DNA of 64,000 nt from Halovivax ruber XH-70 (GCF_000328525.1 NC_019964.1:682001-746000); one strand, 5' to 3'; shown: positions 16,498 through 25,836, counted from the stretch's first letter. Translations and numbers: made by a program. Notes: generated from the sequence alone by a model not told the origin.

Positions 16498-17574
16498 TCA
16501 GTCGTCGCAGGGGATCGCGCGCGATGAGGGTGCGTCGGTCATCGTGAGGACCTCGTCGAAGAAGTCGAGGGTGTCTTCGGGGCCGGGGTTGGCTTCGGGG
16601 TGGTACTGGCGGGTGATCACGTCGCAGTCGACGCCGGTGAGACCTTCGGGCGTCTCGTCGTTGACGTTGCGCTGGGCGACCTCGAGGCGCGGACCGGGGT
16701 CGTCGACCGTGTAGCCGTGGTTCTGCGTGGTCATGACGACGCGTCCCGATTCGAGGTCGATGACGGGCTGGTTGACGCCGCGATGGCCGAACGCCATCTT
16801 TTCGGTCGTGCCGCCCAGCGCGAGGGAGACGATCTGCTGGCCGAGACAGATGCCGGCGACGGGGTACTCGTCGACGAGGTCCTGCACGAGCGAGACGGCC
16901 TCGCCGTAGTTTTCGGGATCGCCGGGACCGTTGGAGATGAACAGGATATCGGGGTCGACGTCGCGAACGTCGGCCGGCGTCGCGTCGTGAGGAAGGACGT
17001 GGACGGTCGCGCCGCGCTCGACGAACGACTCGATCATCGAGAACTTGACGCCGCAGTCGACGAGGGCGATCGTCTCGCCGTCGTTTTCGGCGCCGTAGGT
17101 CTCCGTCGACTCGACGCTGACCTGGGCGCCGATCTCGGTGTGGTCGCTCATGCCCACGCAGCGATCGAGTTCGGCCAGGGCGTCCTCGGGTGTCGCGGCT
17201 TTCCCGACGGCGATCCCGCACTTCATGGCGCCGCCGTCGCGGATGTCCGTGACGACATCGCGGGTGTCGAGGTGGTCGACGGCCGGCACGCCTTCCTCGG
17301 TGAGCCAGTCGGCGACGTCGTCGGTCAACTCGCGTGCGAGGACGGCCCGCGGGTGGACGCGCTCGGATTCGAGGCGCTCCTCGCGGACGCCGTAGTTCCC
17401 GATGAGCGGGTAGGAGAACGTCAGGATCTGTTCTTCGTACGACGGATCCGTCAGACTCTCCTCGTATCCTGTGTAGGCTGTCGTGAAAACCAGTTCCCCG
17501 CGAGCCGTACCCGGTGAACGTCCACGCCCCTCGATCACGTGGCCGCCCTCCAGTGCGACGTAGGCCGGTGGCAT
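16498..17574 (-). CDS. carA: Carbamoyl-phosphate synthase small (glutaminase) subunit
   Basis: 358 aa. This subunit hydrolyses glutamine and passes ammonia to the CarB large subunit for arginine and pyrimidine synthesis. The N-terminal domain carries the FTTAYTGYEESLTDPSY block; the C-terminal class I amidotransferase has the nucleophile in GICLGQQI and the His-Pro-Glu of QYHPEANPGP. carB is not in the window. A TATA box at 17601-17607 sits ~30 nt before the start, indicating a leaderless mRNA. It diverges from an Lrp-type regulator. Confidence 0.97.
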   Translation of the reverse strand: MPPAYVALEGGHVIEGRGRSPGTARGELVFTTAYTGYEESLTDPSYEEQILTFSYPLIGNYGVREERLESERVHPRAVLARELTDDVADWLTEEGVPAVDHLDTRDVVTDIRDGGAMKCGIAVGKAATPEDALAELDRCVGMSDHTEIGAQVSVESTETYGAENDGETIALVDCGVKFSMIESFVERGATVHVLPHDATPADVRDVDPDILFISNGPGDPENYGEAVSLVQDLVDEYPVAGICLGQQIVSLALGGTTEKMAFGHRGVNQPVIDLESGRVVMTTQNHGYTVDDPGPRLEVAQRNVNDETPEGLTGVDCDVITRQYHPEANPGPEDTLDFFDEVLTMTDAPSSRAIPCDD

Positions 17575-17600
17575 TACGAGATACGAACTCGTGCCAGGGC

Positions 17601-17607
17601 TATAAAT
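17601..17607 (-). promoter_or_regulatory. TATA box of carA
   Basis: The plus strand reads TATAAAT (TTTATA on the coding strand), centred about 30 nt upstream of the carA start at 17574. Confidence 0.65.
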
Positions 17608-17624
17608 GTTGTCTTCGAAGCTGA

Positions 17625-17641
17625 ATTACGATTTTCGTAAT
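17625..17641. promoter_or_regulatory. Candidate Lrp operator, perfect inverted repeat
   Basis: ATTACGA-TTT-TCGTAAT is a 7-bp perfect inverted repeat in the 102-bp gap between divergent carA and lrp. A second half site ATTACGA overlaps the carA start codon (17573-17579). Its centre is 44 nt before the lrp start and 59 nt before the carA start, a fair position for control of both genes. Confidence 0.5.
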
Positions 17642-17676
17642 CATCAAGTGCGACCCCACCCTATCGTCGCATCTCA

Positions 17677-18090
17677 ATGGACGACCTCGACCGAGAAATC
17701 CTCGCCGTCTTGCGACGAGACGCGCGGACGCCCTACACCGAGATCGCCGAGACGGTGGGGACCAGCGAAGGAACGGTCCGAAACCGCGTCGATCGGATGA
17801 CCGAAGACGGCGTCATCGAGCGCTTTACCGTCGCCACGCGCACGGGAAACGTAAAGGCGATGCTCGAGATCGGTGTCGCCGTCGACGTCGACGCCCGCGA
17901 GACGACCGCACGGATGGCCGAGTGGGACGAGGTCGACTACGCCTGGCAGGTCTCCGGCGAGGACGACATCGTTCTCGTCGTCGACGCCGCCGACACGCGT
18001 GGCATCAATAGTCTCATCACGCGCGCACGGGAGCAAGACGAGGTCGTCGACACGAAGACCCGCCTGATTCTCGACGAACAGCGCGGCTGA
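17677..18090 (+). CDS. Lrp/AsnC-family transcriptional regulator
   Basis: 137 aa. Residues 1-60 form the AsnC winged helix (LDREILAVLRRDARTPYTEIA, then TSEGTVRNRVDRM), and residues 65-135 are the RAM ligand-binding/oligomer domain ending in TKTRLILDEQR. Members bind small metabolites, often amino acids, and act locally. Its divergent position to carA and the palindrome between them suggest control of carbamoyl-phosphate synthesis and of itself; the ligand is unknown. Confidence 0.92.
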   Translation: MDDLDREILAVLRRDARTPYTEIAETVGTSEGTVRNRVDRMTEDGVIERFTVATRTGNVKAMLEIGVAVDVDARETTARMAEWDEVDYAWQVSGEDDIVLVVDAADTRGINSLITRAREQDEVVDTKTRLILDEQRG

Positions 18091-18147
18091 GCACGCTGTT
18101 CTCGACTGGGGCAGGTGCGTTTCCGCCAACTGGCGGTGATCGGTCGC

Positions 18148-18942
18148 TCACTGGGACCGATCCTCGCCGTTGGGGGACGATCCTGCGTCATCGTCTCTAT
18201 CCGCCGACGCTGTTGTCGATTCGGTCGTCGGTTCTTCCGGCGGCGTCCCCACGCCTGGCGTCGGTCCGGTGTCGAGGCGCTCGAACGCACGGGTGACGCC
18301 TTTTCGCTCGTGGACGCGCCGGTAGAGTCGACGGACGAACCGGTCCAGTGGGCCGCGGTCGATCCGATACTCGACGCGGCCGTCCCGGATCGCCTCGACC
18401 ACCGCGTTCGGGCTGAGTTCCGGGGCGTCGATCCGCGTGTACGCGCGACCGACTTCGAACGGATAGTGGGCGTCGCTCCCGCCGACGAGCGGGAGGTCCC
18501 ACGTCTCGGCCAGTTTCTCGACCAGCGGGAGCGATCGCGGGTGCTTCCCGTTGACCTCGATGGCGTCGAAGGCCACGTCGTCGACCTCGCGGACGGTGCT
18601 GTTGCGAAACGGGTGAGCGACGATCGCGGCACAATCGCGGTCGTGGGCCAACTCCACTGCCTCGGTGGGCGTCAGTTCGCCGGGGGTGACCTCCGACGGC
18701 GGGTCCGGCCCCACGACGAGGACGTGGCCCCGATCGGTCGAGATCTCGATCCCCGGGATGGTCACGACCCGGCCCGCCGAAAACGGCGTGTAGTAGTCGT
18801 GGTTGGTCGTCGCGAGTCCGTCGAGTCCCCGTCTGGCGGCGCTCCAGGTGAGCAAGCGGTGACCGACGGGGTCGAATCGGTCGCCGAGCGCTCGGCGCCC
18901 GTGAAAGAATCGCGTGTGCGTGTGGAGGTCGACGGTGTACAC
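18148..18942 (-). CDS. PHP-domain metal-dependent phosphoesterase
   Basis: 264 aa. The PHP motif DLHTHTRFF is at the very N-terminus when the GTG at 18942 is used; a longer frame to 18996 adds a basic peptide and would overlap the divergent gene. Further metal ligands are seen in TTNHD, VAHPFR and GGSDAHYPFEVG. Such enzymes cleave phosphoesters with two or three metal ions. The C-terminal 40 residues are acidic and Thr/Ser-rich, likely disordered. The substrate is unknown. Confidence 0.85.
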   Translation of the reverse strand: MYTVDLHTHTRFFHGRRALGDRFDPVGHRLLTWSAARRGLDGLATTNHDYYTPFSAGRVVTIPGIEISTDRGHVLVVGPDPPSEVTPGELTPTEAVELAHDRDCAAIVAHPFRNSTVREVDDVAFDAIEVNGKHPRSLPLVEKLAETWDLPLVGGSDAHYPFEVGRAYTRIDAPELSPNAVVEAIRDGRVEYRIDRGPLDRFVRRLYRRVHERKGVTRAFERLDTGPTPGVGTPPEEPTTESTTASADRDDDAGSSPNGEDRSQ

Positions 18943-18998
18943 GTCAAGGTAGTATGCTGGCCAGGGACTTTTGCACTTTCTCCGCGTGAGTGACACTC
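18943..18998. promoter_or_regulatory. Compact shared divergent promoter
   Basis: Only 56 bp separate the PHP and lipid kinase starts. The sequence CTTTTGCACTTTC (18969-18980) lies ~29 nt from each start, so one AT-rich core could serve as the TATA element in both directions. Confidence 0.35.
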
Positions 18999-19919
18999 AT
19001 GACAGCTCCCGGGTTCGAGCGAGGGGTCGTCGTGGTGAATCCCGAAAGTGGAGGCGGCGACCACGTCGATTCTGTCGTCGAACGCGCGGGTGAGCGTGGC
19101 TTCGAGACGCGATTGACCGAGCAAGCGGGCGACGCGCGCCGAGTGGCGCGCGAGGAAGCCGCCGACGCGGACCTGCTCGTCGCCGCCGGGGGCGACGGGA
19201 CGGTGAACGAGGTGGCGAACGGGATCGTGGAAGCGTCGGCACTGGATTCGACGACGCTCGCCGTCGTCCCGGCCGGCACTGGGAACAACTTCGCGGCGAA
19301 CATCGGCGTCGCGGGGATCGCGGACGCGTTCGACGTCGTCGACGGTGGTCGTCGACGAGCCCTGGATCTCGGCCTCGCGAACGACCGGGTGTTCGTCAAC
19401 TCCTGTGTGGGCGGCGTCACCGCCCAGGCGAGTACCGAGACGTCCTCCGATCAGAAGGCCTCGCTCGGCGTCCTCGCCTACGTCGTCAACACGCTCGAAC
19501 AGGTCGCCTCGTTCGACGCCCCGCCGCTGTCCGTCGACGTTGGCGGTGAGGTCACCGACGGTCCCGACTGGCACGGCGAGGCGCTGTTCGTGTTCGTCGG
19601 CAACGCACGCCGGTTCTCGGGCACGCGGACGGCCCAGGCGAACGTCGAGGACGGCCTGTTCGAGGTGGTGGTCATCGAGCGGGCGCCGCCGTCCGAACTC
19701 GTCGGCGAGGCGGCACTCGGCCGCCTGTTCGATCGCGATGGCGAGTCGATCGTCCGCCATCGGACGCCCTCCGTCCGCATCGCCTGTGACGAACGACCGG
19801 TCGAGTACAGTCTCGACGGCGAACTGCTCGAAGCCACGCACCTGGAACTGGACGTCGCGTCCGACTCGTTCTCGGTCCTGGTTGGCGACGGCTATCGACC
19901 CGATCCGGACGCAGGCTGA
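18999..19919 (+). CDS. Diacylglycerol/sphingosine kinase-like lipid kinase
   Basis: 306 aa of the DAGK catalytic family (YegS/BmrU type). The nucleotide motif GGDGTVNEVANG and the second motif PAGTGNNFA are clear. C-terminal strands include the HGEALFVFVGNARRFSG block. It probably phosphorylates a membrane lipid alcohol with ATP; the archaeal substrate is not evident. ATG 18999 is chosen over a GTG at 18990. Confidence 0.9.
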   Translation: MTAPGFERGVVVVNPESGGGDHVDSVVERAGERGFETRLTEQAGDARRVAREEAADADLLVAAGGDGTVNEVANGIVEASALDSTTLAVVPAGTGNNFAANIGVAGIADAFDVVDGGRRRALDLGLANDRVFVNSCVGGVTAQASTETSSDQKASLGVLAYVVNTLEQVASFDAPPLSVDVGGEVTDGPDWHGEALFVFVGNARRFSGTRTAQANVEDGLFEVVVIERAPPSELVGEAALGRLFDRDGESIVRHRTPSVRIACDERPVEYSLDGELLEATHLELDVASDSFSVLVGDGYRPDPDAG

Positions 19920-20030
19920 GCCCCACCAGTGACGCGACGATCCACTTTTGACCCGCTCCTGTCACGGTGACCCCGTCTCGCGTCGGACCGAGTCGATACT
20001 GGTTTGGGCTCCCTTCGCCACGTTGGGCGT

Positions 20031-20591
20031 ATGAGTACCGATCCTGACGCGGCCGAATCGCATCCGAACGCCGGCCAGGACGTCATCGCCGTCGACGAGA
20101 ACGACACCGAGCAGGGACTGGTCAACCGACTCGAGGCGCACACCGGTGACGGCATCCGCCACCGAGCCTTCACCGCGCTCGTCTTCGACGGGGACGGGAA
20201 CATCCTGTTGGCCCAGCGCGCCCCCGAGAAGCGTCTCTGGGGGACCTACTGGGACGGCACGGTCGCCTCACACCCCGTCGAGGGCCAGAGCCAGGAGGCC
20301 GCCACGCGAGAGCGCCTGGAGGAGGAACTGGGAATCACGCCCGACCAGTACGACGACGTCGAACTCACCGACCGCTTCGAGTACCGGCGCCACTTCGAGA
20401 ACGCGGGCCTCGAACACGAGGTCTGTGCCGTCCTGCAACTCACGCTCGACGACTGCGAACTCGACCCCGACGAGTCGGAGGTCGCCGGACTCATGTGGCT
20501 ACCCTACGACCGACTGCAGGACCATCCGGAGTGGTATCGACAACTCCGGCTCTGCCCCTGGTTCGAGATCGCGATGCAACGCGACGACTGA
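20031..20591 (+). CDS. idi: Isopentenyl-diphosphate delta-isomerase, type I
   Basis: 186 aa Nudix-fold enzyme that interconverts IPP and DMAPP for isoprenoid lipid and carotenoid synthesis. The family marks are the LLAQRAPEK stretch, the Nudix-like ATRERLEEELGI, the WDGTVASHP segment (typical isomerases have a Cys in TNTCCSHP; here Thr-Val-Ala precedes Ser-His) and the FEYRR strand. The missing Cys in that segment is odd for the bacterial and eukaryal enzymes, but I recall this form in haloarchaea. Confidence 0.88.
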   Translation: MSTDPDAAESHPNAGQDVIAVDENDTEQGLVNRLEAHTGDGIRHRAFTALVFDGDGNILLAQRAPEKRLWGTYWDGTVASHPVEGQSQEAATRERLEEELGITPDQYDDVELTDRFEYRRHFENAGLEHEVCAVLQLTLDDCELDPDESEVAGLMWLPYDRLQDHPEWYRQLRLCPWFEIAMQRDD

Positions 20592-20964
<373 letters not shown>

Positions 20965-21267
20965 ATGAGTTCCAGTCCGAGTAAAGCGAAGACGTACGAC
21001 GTTGATTTCACCAGGGAGCAGGCGTGGATCGCCCATCACCGGGTCGTCACACAGGTCGACGAGTCGCTCGCCGCGGGATCGCAACCGCCGGCGTGGCTCG
21101 TCGACCTCTTCGAACGGCTCGAGACCGGTGCGGATTCGATTACAGGTCGACAGGCAGCGGAACTCCAGCGACTCCTCGCTGACTACGTCGAGGACACCGA
21201 GACGCCGGCCGACGACGAACGCGTCGCGACGGCGCTCATCGACGAACTGCCGACTATTTATCCGTAG
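20965..21267 (+). CDS. Small haloarchaeal hypothetical protein, 100 aa
   Basis: Soluble and acidic with three predicted helices: a motif QAWIAHHRVVTQVDESL, then WLVDLFERLETG, and QAAELQRLLADYV. No catalytic motif or Cys. I recall similar small proteins across haloarchaea without known function. It lies downstream of the TC repeat and converges with a two-span membrane protein gene 18 bp away. Confidence 0.7.
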   Translation: MSSSPSKAKTYDVDFTREQAWIAHHRVVTQVDESLAAGSQPPAWLVDLFERLETGADSITGRQAAELQRLLADYVEDTETPADDERVATALIDELPTIYP

Positions 21268-21285
21268 AGAGGCGGCGCGACGCCC

Positions 21286-21585
21286 TCACGGGCGCGTCGT
21301 CGCCCACACGGCACCCGCTGCGAGCAACAGCGCCGGGAAGAGTGGAAAGAGGATGAGCGCGAATCGGTAGCCCTCGGCACCGGGCGGAAGTAGGTAGATG
21401 CCGGCGGGGGCGACGATGAACGCCAGTACGATGATCCCGACGAGCACCCAGCCGCGCCAGCCGAACGTCCGGTCGACTGACGTGGGGTGGACGCCGGTGA
21501 GTGTACTGTCCGACTCGTCGTCGGTTCGCTCGCCCGCCTCGTCGAACGTCGCCGGATCGTGGACGTAGCCCTCGTCGTCGCTCAC
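21286..21585 (-). CDS. Small two-span membrane protein
   Basis: 99 aa. An acidic N-terminal half is followed by two hydrophobic helices (WVLVGIIVLAFIVAPAGIYL and a second ending in LLLAAGAVWATT) separated by a short Gly-rich turn. No family is recognised. Likely an inner-face tail plus hairpin in the cytoplasmic membrane. Confidence 0.7.
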   Translation of the reverse strand: MSDDEGYVHDPATFDEAGERTDDESDSTLTGVHPTSVDRTFGWRGWVLVGIIVLAFIVAPAGIYLLPPGAEGYRFALILFPLFPALLLAAGAVWATTRP

Positions 21586-21697
21586 ACGAGCAAATTTCGT
21601 CCCATCGGATAAGTGCGCACCGTTTTCGTGGCGAACCCGGTTGGTACCGGGTAATCAACAGTTCGGAACGGGTACGACCGGCTGTCGGTGCCGACGG

Positions 21698-22738
21698 CTA
21701 CAGTTCGCTGTCGGGGACGACTACGACCTTGCCGAACCCCTCTCGTTCTTCGAGCAGTTCGTGCGCGCGGGCGGTCTCGCTCATCGGGAGCACCTCGCGG
21801 ATCGCCGGCTCGAAGGTGCCGTCCCAGACGAGTTCCATGACGTCGTCGACCTGCCCGGGTGTGGCCATCGTCGACCCGATGATCTGGAGCTGGTTCCAGA
21901 AGATCCGTGGAATGTCCGTCTCGGGATTCGGTCCACTCGTCCCGCCGCAGGTGACCAGCCGGCCACCCTTCGCCAGGCTCTTGATCGAGTCGCGCCACGT
22001 GGCCGCGCCGACGTGGTCGACGACGACGTCGACGCCGCGCTTACCCGTCTCCGCGCGGATCCACTCGGCGAAGTTTGCGTCCTCGTAGTTGCAGACGTGA
22101 TCGGCGCCATAGTCGCGAGCGGCCTCGAGTTTCGCCTCCGTCGAGCCGGTCGCGTAGACCTCGGCGCCGACGTAGTCGGCGATCTGCACTGCCGCGTGGC
22201 CGACGCCGCCGCTCGCACCGAGGACCAGGATCGATTCCGAGGGCCCCAGGTCCGCCCGATCGACGAGCATGCGCCAGGCCGTCTGGAAGACGAGGCTCGT
22301 CGAACCGGCGACGGTCCAGTCGACGCCGTCGGGGACGGGGATCAGGTTGTCCTCGGGGACCGCCGCCTGCTCCGCGTGGACGCCGGGGACGTGCTCGCCG
22401 AGGATGTGATAGGAGACACAGCGCGTCGGATCGCCGTCGCGACAGAACTCACACTCGCCGCAACTGACGCCCGCCGTGACCGCCACCCGGTCGCCGACGT
22501 CGAACCGTGTGACGTCGTCGCCGACAGCCTCGACGACGCCCGCGCCGTCGCTGCCCGGCACGTGCGGTAATTCGAGATCGATCGTCGGGAGGCCGCCCCG
22601 CGTCCACACGTCGAGGTGGTTGAGCGCACCAGCCTTCACGTCGACGAGCACCTCGTCGTCGCCGACCGTCGGGTCGGGGTACTCGCCGTACTCGATGACG
22701 TCCCGGTCGCCGTGTGCGCTGAAGGTGACTGCGTCCAT
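21698..22738 (-). CDS. Zinc-type medium-chain dehydrogenase / quinone oxidoreductase-like
   Basis: 346 aa MDR enzyme. The N-terminal GroES-like domain has the structural zinc loop CGECEFCRDGDPTRC with four Cys. The position of the catalytic zinc Cys reads Asn (GALNHLD), so it probably lacks catalytic zinc and uses NADPH for enoyl or quinone reduction. The Rossmann fold is marked by VLGASGGVGHAAVQIA. Substrate unknown. Confidence 0.9.
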   Translation of the reverse strand: MDAVTFSAHGDRDVIEYGEYPDPTVGDDEVLVDVKAGALNHLDVWTRGGLPTIDLELPHVPGSDGAGVVEAVGDDVTRFDVGDRVAVTAGVSCGECEFCRDGDPTRCVSYHILGEHVPGVHAEQAAVPEDNLIPVPDGVDWTVAGSTSLVFQTAWRMLVDRADLGPSESILVLGASGGVGHAAVQIADYVGAEVYATGSTEAKLEAARDYGADHVCNYEDANFAEWIRAETGKRGVDVVVDHVGAATWRDSIKSLAKGGRLVTCGGTSGPNPETDIPRIFWNQLQIIGSTMATPGQVDDVMELVWDGTFEPAIREVLPMSETARAHELLEEREGFGKVVVVPDSEL

Positions 22739-22901
22739 GTCTGCCCGATGGACGAGAATCGGGATAACGATTGGTATGTCAGATCTCGCCAGCGGATCGA
22801 AGCGTCCGGCTACGCCAATTCCATCAGTTCGTCGACGAATCGATTCCGGCTTCGGAGCAGTCGACGGGGGTTTGCATCACAAAGTACAATTCAAAGGAAA
22901 G

Positions 22902-22911
22902 TATTTTGTAT
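22902..22911 (+). promoter_or_regulatory. TATA-like element of the ABC export cassette
   Basis: TATTTTGTAT, about 34 nt before the permease start at 22941, in an AT-rich pocket (22880-22915). It serves the four-gene unit that follows. Confidence 0.55.
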
Positions 22912-22940
22912 TCGCTGACTGCAGTGTATGCCGAGTGACA

Positions 22941-23954
22941 ATGGGACGACGTACTCCCCACGATCAGGGACCGTCCAGGGGGCAAGAAGCGACCATCCGG
23001 GCCGAACGCACCGATTCTCGCCCGATCCTGACCGACGGTGGTGTCGGGACGACGGACGCCGACTCCACGGCCAGAACCGGTACGTCCGCGCAGTCGAACG
23101 GAGCCGCACCGTCAGAGACGGGGGTGTCGGCACCGGCGCCCGACGCCGGGATGGCCGTCTGGACGAGTCAGGTCCGTGCGTTCGCCGAACGCTGTCTCCG
23201 GGAGCTCTCGACGGGTACGACCATGCTTCTGACCCTCGTCGGCACGGCTGCCGGGATGCAACTCTTCTACGGTTCGCTCTGGGAGGAGATGTCGGCCGCG
23301 ATGATCGCCAGCGCCGCCATCGGAACGGGGATGTTCGGAGCCATCTACGTCTGTCTGTACGCTTTCGGTTACCTGCTCGCCGGCGACCTGGAGGATCGAC
23401 GATACGAAGCCTATCGGTCCATGCCGATCGCGGCCTCGGCCGATCTGACCGGACGGATGGTCGCCGCCGGAGCACTCGCCGCCGTCGCCTTCGGCCTGAC
23501 ACTCGTCGCCGGCGTCGTGACCGGGGGAACCTTCGCCCTCCGGAGCCTCGCATCGATTCCCGTCGTGGTGCTCGCGTTCGTCGTCACCTGCCTCTTCTGG
23601 ATGCTCGTGGCCCTCCCCGTTATCGCGACAGCAGCGAACGAGCGCCTCGCGGAGTACGGGGTGCCGATGATCGCCGTCCTCGGCTACATGCTCACCGGAT
23701 TCAACGGCGCGAACGTCGCGATCTCGCCGCTGCAGGGCGAGGTGTTGAACTACCTGCCGAACACGCTCTCGACACGCCTGTTGATCTACCACCTCGTTCC
23801 GACGGGCGAGTGGGCCGACGCGGGGCTGGGGCCGCCGGGGCCGCCCGTGGGGCCGGAGTACGTCCTCCTGCTGGTCGCGTACGCGGTCGTCGTCCTCGTC
23901 GCGGGGACGGTCGTCACGAACCGCGTCCTCTACGAACGAGGGTGGTGGCCGTGA
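22941..23954 (+). CDS. ABC-2 type transporter permease
   Basis: 337 aa. After a ~75-residue soluble Ser/Thr/Asp-rich N-terminus there are about six membrane spans (TMLLTLVGTAAGMQLF, MFGAIYVCLYAFGYLL, and further ones to residue ~320). A cytoplasmic loop carries DLEDRRYEAYRSMP, similar to the coupling region of ABC-2 exporters. It partners with the ATPase that starts inside its stop codon (GTGA). ATG at 22941 is preferred over the earlier open frame, which is antisense to the dehydrogenase gene. Confidence 0.82.
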   Translation: MGRRTPHDQGPSRGQEATIRAERTDSRPILTDGGVGTTDADSTARTGTSAQSNGAAPSETGVSAPAPDAGMAVWTSQVRAFAERCLRELSTGTTMLLTLVGTAAGMQLFYGSLWEEMSAAMIASAAIGTGMFGAIYVCLYAFGYLLAGDLEDRRYEAYRSMPIAASADLTGRMVAAGALAAVAFGLTLVAGVVTGGTFALRSLASIPVVVLAFVVTCLFWMLVALPVIATAANERLAEYGVPMIAVLGYMLTGFNGANVAISPLQGEVLNYLPNTLSTRLLIYHLVPTGEWADAGLGPPGPPVGPEYVLLLVAYAVVVLVAGTVVTNRVLYERGWWP

Positions 23955-24829
23955 GCTGTATCGAGGTGACGAACCTGTCGAAGTCCTTCGACGACGGGCC
24001 CGTTCTCTCGGGCGTCGATCTGACCGTCGGCGAGGGCGAGGTGCTCGCCGTGATGGGCCCGAACGGCGTCGGTAAGTCGGTGCTGTTCACCTGTCTCGCC
24101 GGGAGCACGCACCCGTCGGGTGGTGACGTGACGGTCTTCGGGGTGGACCCGACAGACCGCTCCGACACGACTAGCTTCCTCTTGCAGGACGCGCTGTGTT
24201 CGGAGCGACTCACCGGTCGGGAGAACGTCCGCTACTTCGAGCGACTCCATCCGGCGTTCACCGACGACTGGCAACGCTATGCCGACCGACTCGGCCTGGA
24301 CGCGCTCGACAAGCGCGTCGAGGACTACTCCGGCGGGATGACACGCAAGCTCGAACTCACGATCGCACTCGCCATCGACGTCCCGCTGTATCTGCTCGAC
24401 GAGCCGACGGCGGCGCTCGATCTCTCGACGATCCAGGTGGTCCATCAACTCTTGCGGGAAAAACGCGACGCGGGACGGACGATCGTGCTCTCGAGTCACC
24501 AACCGATGGACGCCGACCTCGCCGACCGAATTGCGTTCGTCGCCGACGGGCGCGTCGTCGCGACCGGCACGCCCGAGACGCTCTTCGACGACGTTCCGAC
24601 GGTCGTCGAGACGCGCCTCTCGAACGCCGACGCGCTGGACGACATCGCGCTCGCCGACGAGGTATACCCAGCCGACGGCGCGGTTCGCGCTTTCTCCCCG
24701 GACGTGGACGGCGAGTCGGCACCTGCCGGTGACGAACCGTCGCTGCCGTCGGCTGTCTCACTGGTCGATCGACCGACCTACACCGATCTCTTTACGTATT
24801 ACACGCGAGTGGTTCCGGCACTGAGGTGA
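23951..24829 (+). CDS. ABC transporter ATP-binding protein
   Basis: 292 aa. Walker A GPNGVGKS, a Q-loop in FLLQDA, the signature YSGGMTRK, Walker B YLLDEPTAALD and the switch His in SSHQP are all present. The final ~80 residues form an acidic tail with VVETRLSNADAL. This gene set looks like an export system for a drug or lipid. It starts with GTG overlapping the permease stop, so the two are co-translated. Confidence 0.93.
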   Translation: MSCIEVTNLSKSFDDGPVLSGVDLTVGEGEVLAVMGPNGVGKSVLFTCLAGSTHPSGGDVTVFGVDPTDRSDTTSFLLQDALCSERLTGRENVRYFERLHPAFTDDWQRYADRLGLDALDKRVEDYSGGMTRKLELTIALAIDVPLYLLDEPTAALDLSTIQVVHQLLREKRDAGRTIVLSSHQPMDADLADRIAFVADGRVVATGTPETLFDDVPTVVETRLSNADALDDIALADEVYPADGAVRAFSPDVDGESAPAGDEPSLPSAVSLVDRPTYTDLFTYYTRVVPALR

Positions 24830-24976
24830 CCGACGCTGACGAACACAGATCACGGCTCCGATTCGACGGAATCCGCCCTATCGACCGCCGAGAGCGGGGC
24901 CGGGCGGCCCGACGGTGATACCGGACGGCCCGATAGCGAACAGCTACGCGAGGAGCTCGGCCACATCAAACGCGCC

Positions 24977-25531
24977 GTGGGACTCTCGGAGTCACACCCG
25001 TACTGGTGGCGGTGGTGGCTCGTCGAGGGCCTCGGCGTCGCGCTCGGATTCACGCTGTTCAACGTTGGTTTCGTGTACGGCTTTTCGATACCCGTCATCG
25101 TCGGGCTGGTCGCCGTCTTCGGTGGCCACCAGTACGTCCTCTCCCGTGTCCAGCGTTCCTACGAGGAACCCACGACCGGCGTGCCCGGCTGGGGACGCTG
25201 GCACGTCGGCGTCTACGCCGGCCTCCTGGCCTGGATCGTCGGATTCTGGCCGGTTCAAAGCAGCGTCGAGGGTGTCGCCGAGACGCCGCTGATCTGGGTC
25301 GGTGCCGGTATCGTGATGGGCGTCGCCTTCGTCTACATGGGCCAGCTGCTGGGCGCCTACGACATCAGGTCGGCCGACCAGTACGCGTTCTACGTCGGCG
25401 GGTTCTGGCTGCTGGCCGTCTCGGCCGCACTGCCATGGATTCCGGCCGTCGAAAACTGGTCGTTTGCCACCCTCGGCCTCGCCTATGGCCTGTACTGCGT
25501 CGTCGCGTACGTCGTCCTCGCCCGTCGCTAA
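24977..25531 (+). CDS. Polytopic membrane protein of the ABC cassette; 5' end doubtful
   Basis: 184 aa from GTG 24977, with five to six membrane spans (WWLVEGLGVALGFTLFNVGF first). The open frame extends back to the ATPase stop without a normal start, and its translation there (ESALSTAESG, then QLREELGHIKRAV) looks like real protein. A GTG at 24826 overlapping the ATPase stop, as at the other junctions, begins VTDADEH but is in another frame. A one-base shift near 24840-24850 or an unusual start would join them. Function unknown; it may sense or assist the transporter. Confidence 0.7.
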   Translation: MGLSESHPYWWRWWLVEGLGVALGFTLFNVGFVYGFSIPVIVGLVAVFGGHQYVLSRVQRSYEEPTTGVPGWGRWHVGVYAGLLAWIVGFWPVQSSVEGVAETPLIWVGAGIVMGVAFVYMGQLLGAYDIRSADQYAFYVGGFWLLAVSAALPWIPAVENWSFATLGLAYGLYCVVAYVVLARR

Positions 25532-25533
25532 CG

Positions 25534-25836
25534 ATGGAACTCGACAAACTCGTCCACCAGCCGACCCGGTTGCAAATCTTCACCCACCTCTACGCGAACG
25601 GCGAGACGACGTTCTCCGCGCTGGCGTCCGCGCTCGACCTCACGGAGGGAAACCTCGCCAGCCACATCGAGCGGATGGAAGACGCCGATTGCGTGACCGT
25701 CGAAAAAACGTTCGTCGATCGAAAACCCCGGACGACGTACGAACTGACCGACCGTGGGGAAGCCCTGTTCGAATCCCACATCGAGTCGCTCGAGTCGCTC
25801 ATCGACCGGATCGATTCCGACGACGGCTCGGCGTGA
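25534..25836 (+). CDS. Winged-helix transcriptional regulator of the ABC cassette
   Basis: 100 aa. It has a winged helix (RLQIFTHLYANGETTFSALASALDLTEGNLASHIERME) and a beta-wing (DRKPRTTYELTDRGEALFE), then a short C-terminal helix, as in the small MarR/HTH_34-type regulators. It starts 2 bp after the membrane protein stop, so is the last gene of the unit and very likely controls it. Confidence 0.87.
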   Translation: MELDKLVHQPTRLQIFTHLYANGETTFSALASALDLTEGNLASHIERMEDADCVTVEKTFVDRKPRTTYELTDRGEALFESHIESLESLIDRIDSDDGSA

